In this document: positions 63,273 through 64,000 of the stretch, one piece after another
Layout of the letters: each line of letters opens with the position of its first letter
How positions within the stretch are numbered: position 1 is the stretch's first letter
DNA from: Campylobacter concisus
Lineage (GTDB): Bacteria > Campylobacterota > Campylobacteria > Campylobacterales > Campylobacteraceae
NCBI RefSeq assembly: GCF_902460845.1
Contig: NZ_CABPVS010000001.1
Location: 124,001-188,000, forward strand
Length of the DNA stretch: 64,000 nucleotides
Reading direction: 5' to 3'
Made by a program: the position numbers and the translations under genes
The notes under the pieces: model-generated
Databases searched by the model: none
What the model saw: only the letters and a program-made list of their open reading frames with translations
What the model was told of the DNA's origin: nothing

Positions 63273-64000
63273 CTAAAAATGCACTTTAAATTTCGCCCAA
63301 AAGCTTCTGCCCGGCTCATAAAGCCTCGTACCGTTTGGGATAGTCTCGTATCCTGCGATACCACCACCGTAGCCGCCTTTTGAATTATGATAGGCGTATT
63401 TGGCGTCGTTTAGGTTTTCCGCCGCTAGCAAGAATTGATAATTTTTGTATTTATAGCCCGCGCTTAGCCCCAGCGTCCAAAAGCTATCGCTCTTGCCCAG
63501 GTCCATGCCGCCCACATCGCCGTAGCCTTTTTGCGCGCGGTTTTGCGACGCGTTAGCGTAGAAGTCGGCTTTGACGAACCAGTCTGGCTTTTCTAGGCCG
63601 GCGCTTAGTTTAAACGTTAGGGGAGAAACCTTAGGCAGCGCGTCGCCGTCTTTTAGGCCGCCCGCGTTTTTAGTCACCTTGCCGTAGACGTAGGATACGC
63701 CGGCACCCAGTCTAAATATATCAGCCAGTAGCGTATCGCCCTCGATTTCGCCGCCGTATAGTAAGGCATCGGTATTAAATACGTTTGATGACATGCCCAT
63801 AGGACTATATTTTATCATTATGTAATCATCCATCTTCGAGACGAAGAAATTCGCGTTTAGCTCGTAGTTTTTGTCTTTTAGCACGGTACCGAAGTCAAGC
63901 TGAGTGTTTCTTTCTTTATTTAGCTTGAGATTGTCGTCTTTATTCGTTTCCCAGTGATCCGGTAACCTCTGCGCATGACCTAGTCCCGCATAAAGCGTTA
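63273..64000 (-). CDS. TonB-dependent receptor, C-terminal part (copper-type?)
   Basis: The frame is open to the window edge, so only the last 241 codons are seen. GLGHAQRLPDHWE near the edge and the end RLYEPGRSFWAKFKVHF, closing on Phe, match the barrel of OprC-like TonB-dependent copper receptors. It takes up a metal or chelate across the outer membrane with TonB energy. Substrate assignment is tentative. Local base composition is richer in GC than the neighbours. Confidence 0.8.
   Translation of the reverse strand, partial: TLYAGLGHAQRLPDHWETNKDDNLKLNKERNTQLDFGTVLKDKNYELNANFFVSKMDDYIMIKYSPMGMSSNVFNTDALLYGGEIEGDTLLADIFRLGAGVSYVYGKVTKNAGGLKDGDALPKVSPLTFKLSAGLEKPDWFVKADFYANASQNRAQKGYGDVGGMDLGKSDSFWTLGLSAGYKYKNYQFLLAAENLNDAKYAYHNSKGGYGGGIAGYETIPNGTRLYEPGRSFWAKFKVHF

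Overview
The window is a 64-kb piece of an AT-rich Campylobacterota chromosome, most likely a Campylobacter of the C. concisus/C. curvus type. The reasons are the strong AAATTT codon bias, a ribosomal cluster with no rpmD between rpsE and rplO and with secY-map-infA-rpmJ-rpsM order, -10 boxes (TATAAT) without clear -35 boxes, and neighbour pairs familiar from C. jejuni (canB-mscS, BI-1/secG/frr, nrdB/pcm, torA/monohaem cytochrome). The species call is inference.

Layout. 1-13951 (minus strand): the fused S10-spc-alpha ribosomal operon, from rpsJ to rplQ, carrying secY, map, infA and rpoA. 14209-18322: a type IIG restriction-modification enzyme with a G10 tract near its 3' end, overlapping an ATPase gene. 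18401-30013: mixed core genes (rnhB, tpx, two PLP enzymes of sulfur amino acid metabolism, sodB, a TRAP transporter, two overlapping diguanylate cyclases). 30060-35860: an extremely acidic small protein, MscS channel, carbonic anhydrase, BI-1 protein, a ThiD2-like protein without a normal start codon, secG, a polysaccharide deacetylase and frr.

36346-48622 is an integrated island at tRNA-Ser(UGA). Seventeen bases of the tRNA 3' end are repeated at the far end. It holds vapBC, a MobV relaxase with a small overlapping leader ORF, a decayed tor respiratory cassette (response regulator and torA both broken, cytochrome c intact), an unusual GTA array with 5/10-bp spacing, a truncated recombinase abutting a broken helicase, and two complete tyrosine recombinases beside the tRNA. 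A tRNA cluster (Ser, Cys, Leu, Gly, Ala) with a small lipoprotein follows.

49374-58055 is a second, independent element at tRNA-Ala(GGC), with a 16-base duplication. It carries a P4-type integrase, an AlpA-like regulator, several small unknown genes, a possible replication initiator followed by a hairpin-rich gene-free stretch, a cargo SDR epimerase, a divergent repressor/operon control region, and a ParE/RelE-type toxin-antitoxin pair. Its layout (int, alpA, rep, no structural genes) resembles a phage satellite, which is an inference.

58269-64000 returns to core genes: PepSY protein, nrdB, lipoprotein, nitrilase-family hydrolase, pcm, an outer membrane barrel and the end of a TonB-dependent receptor.
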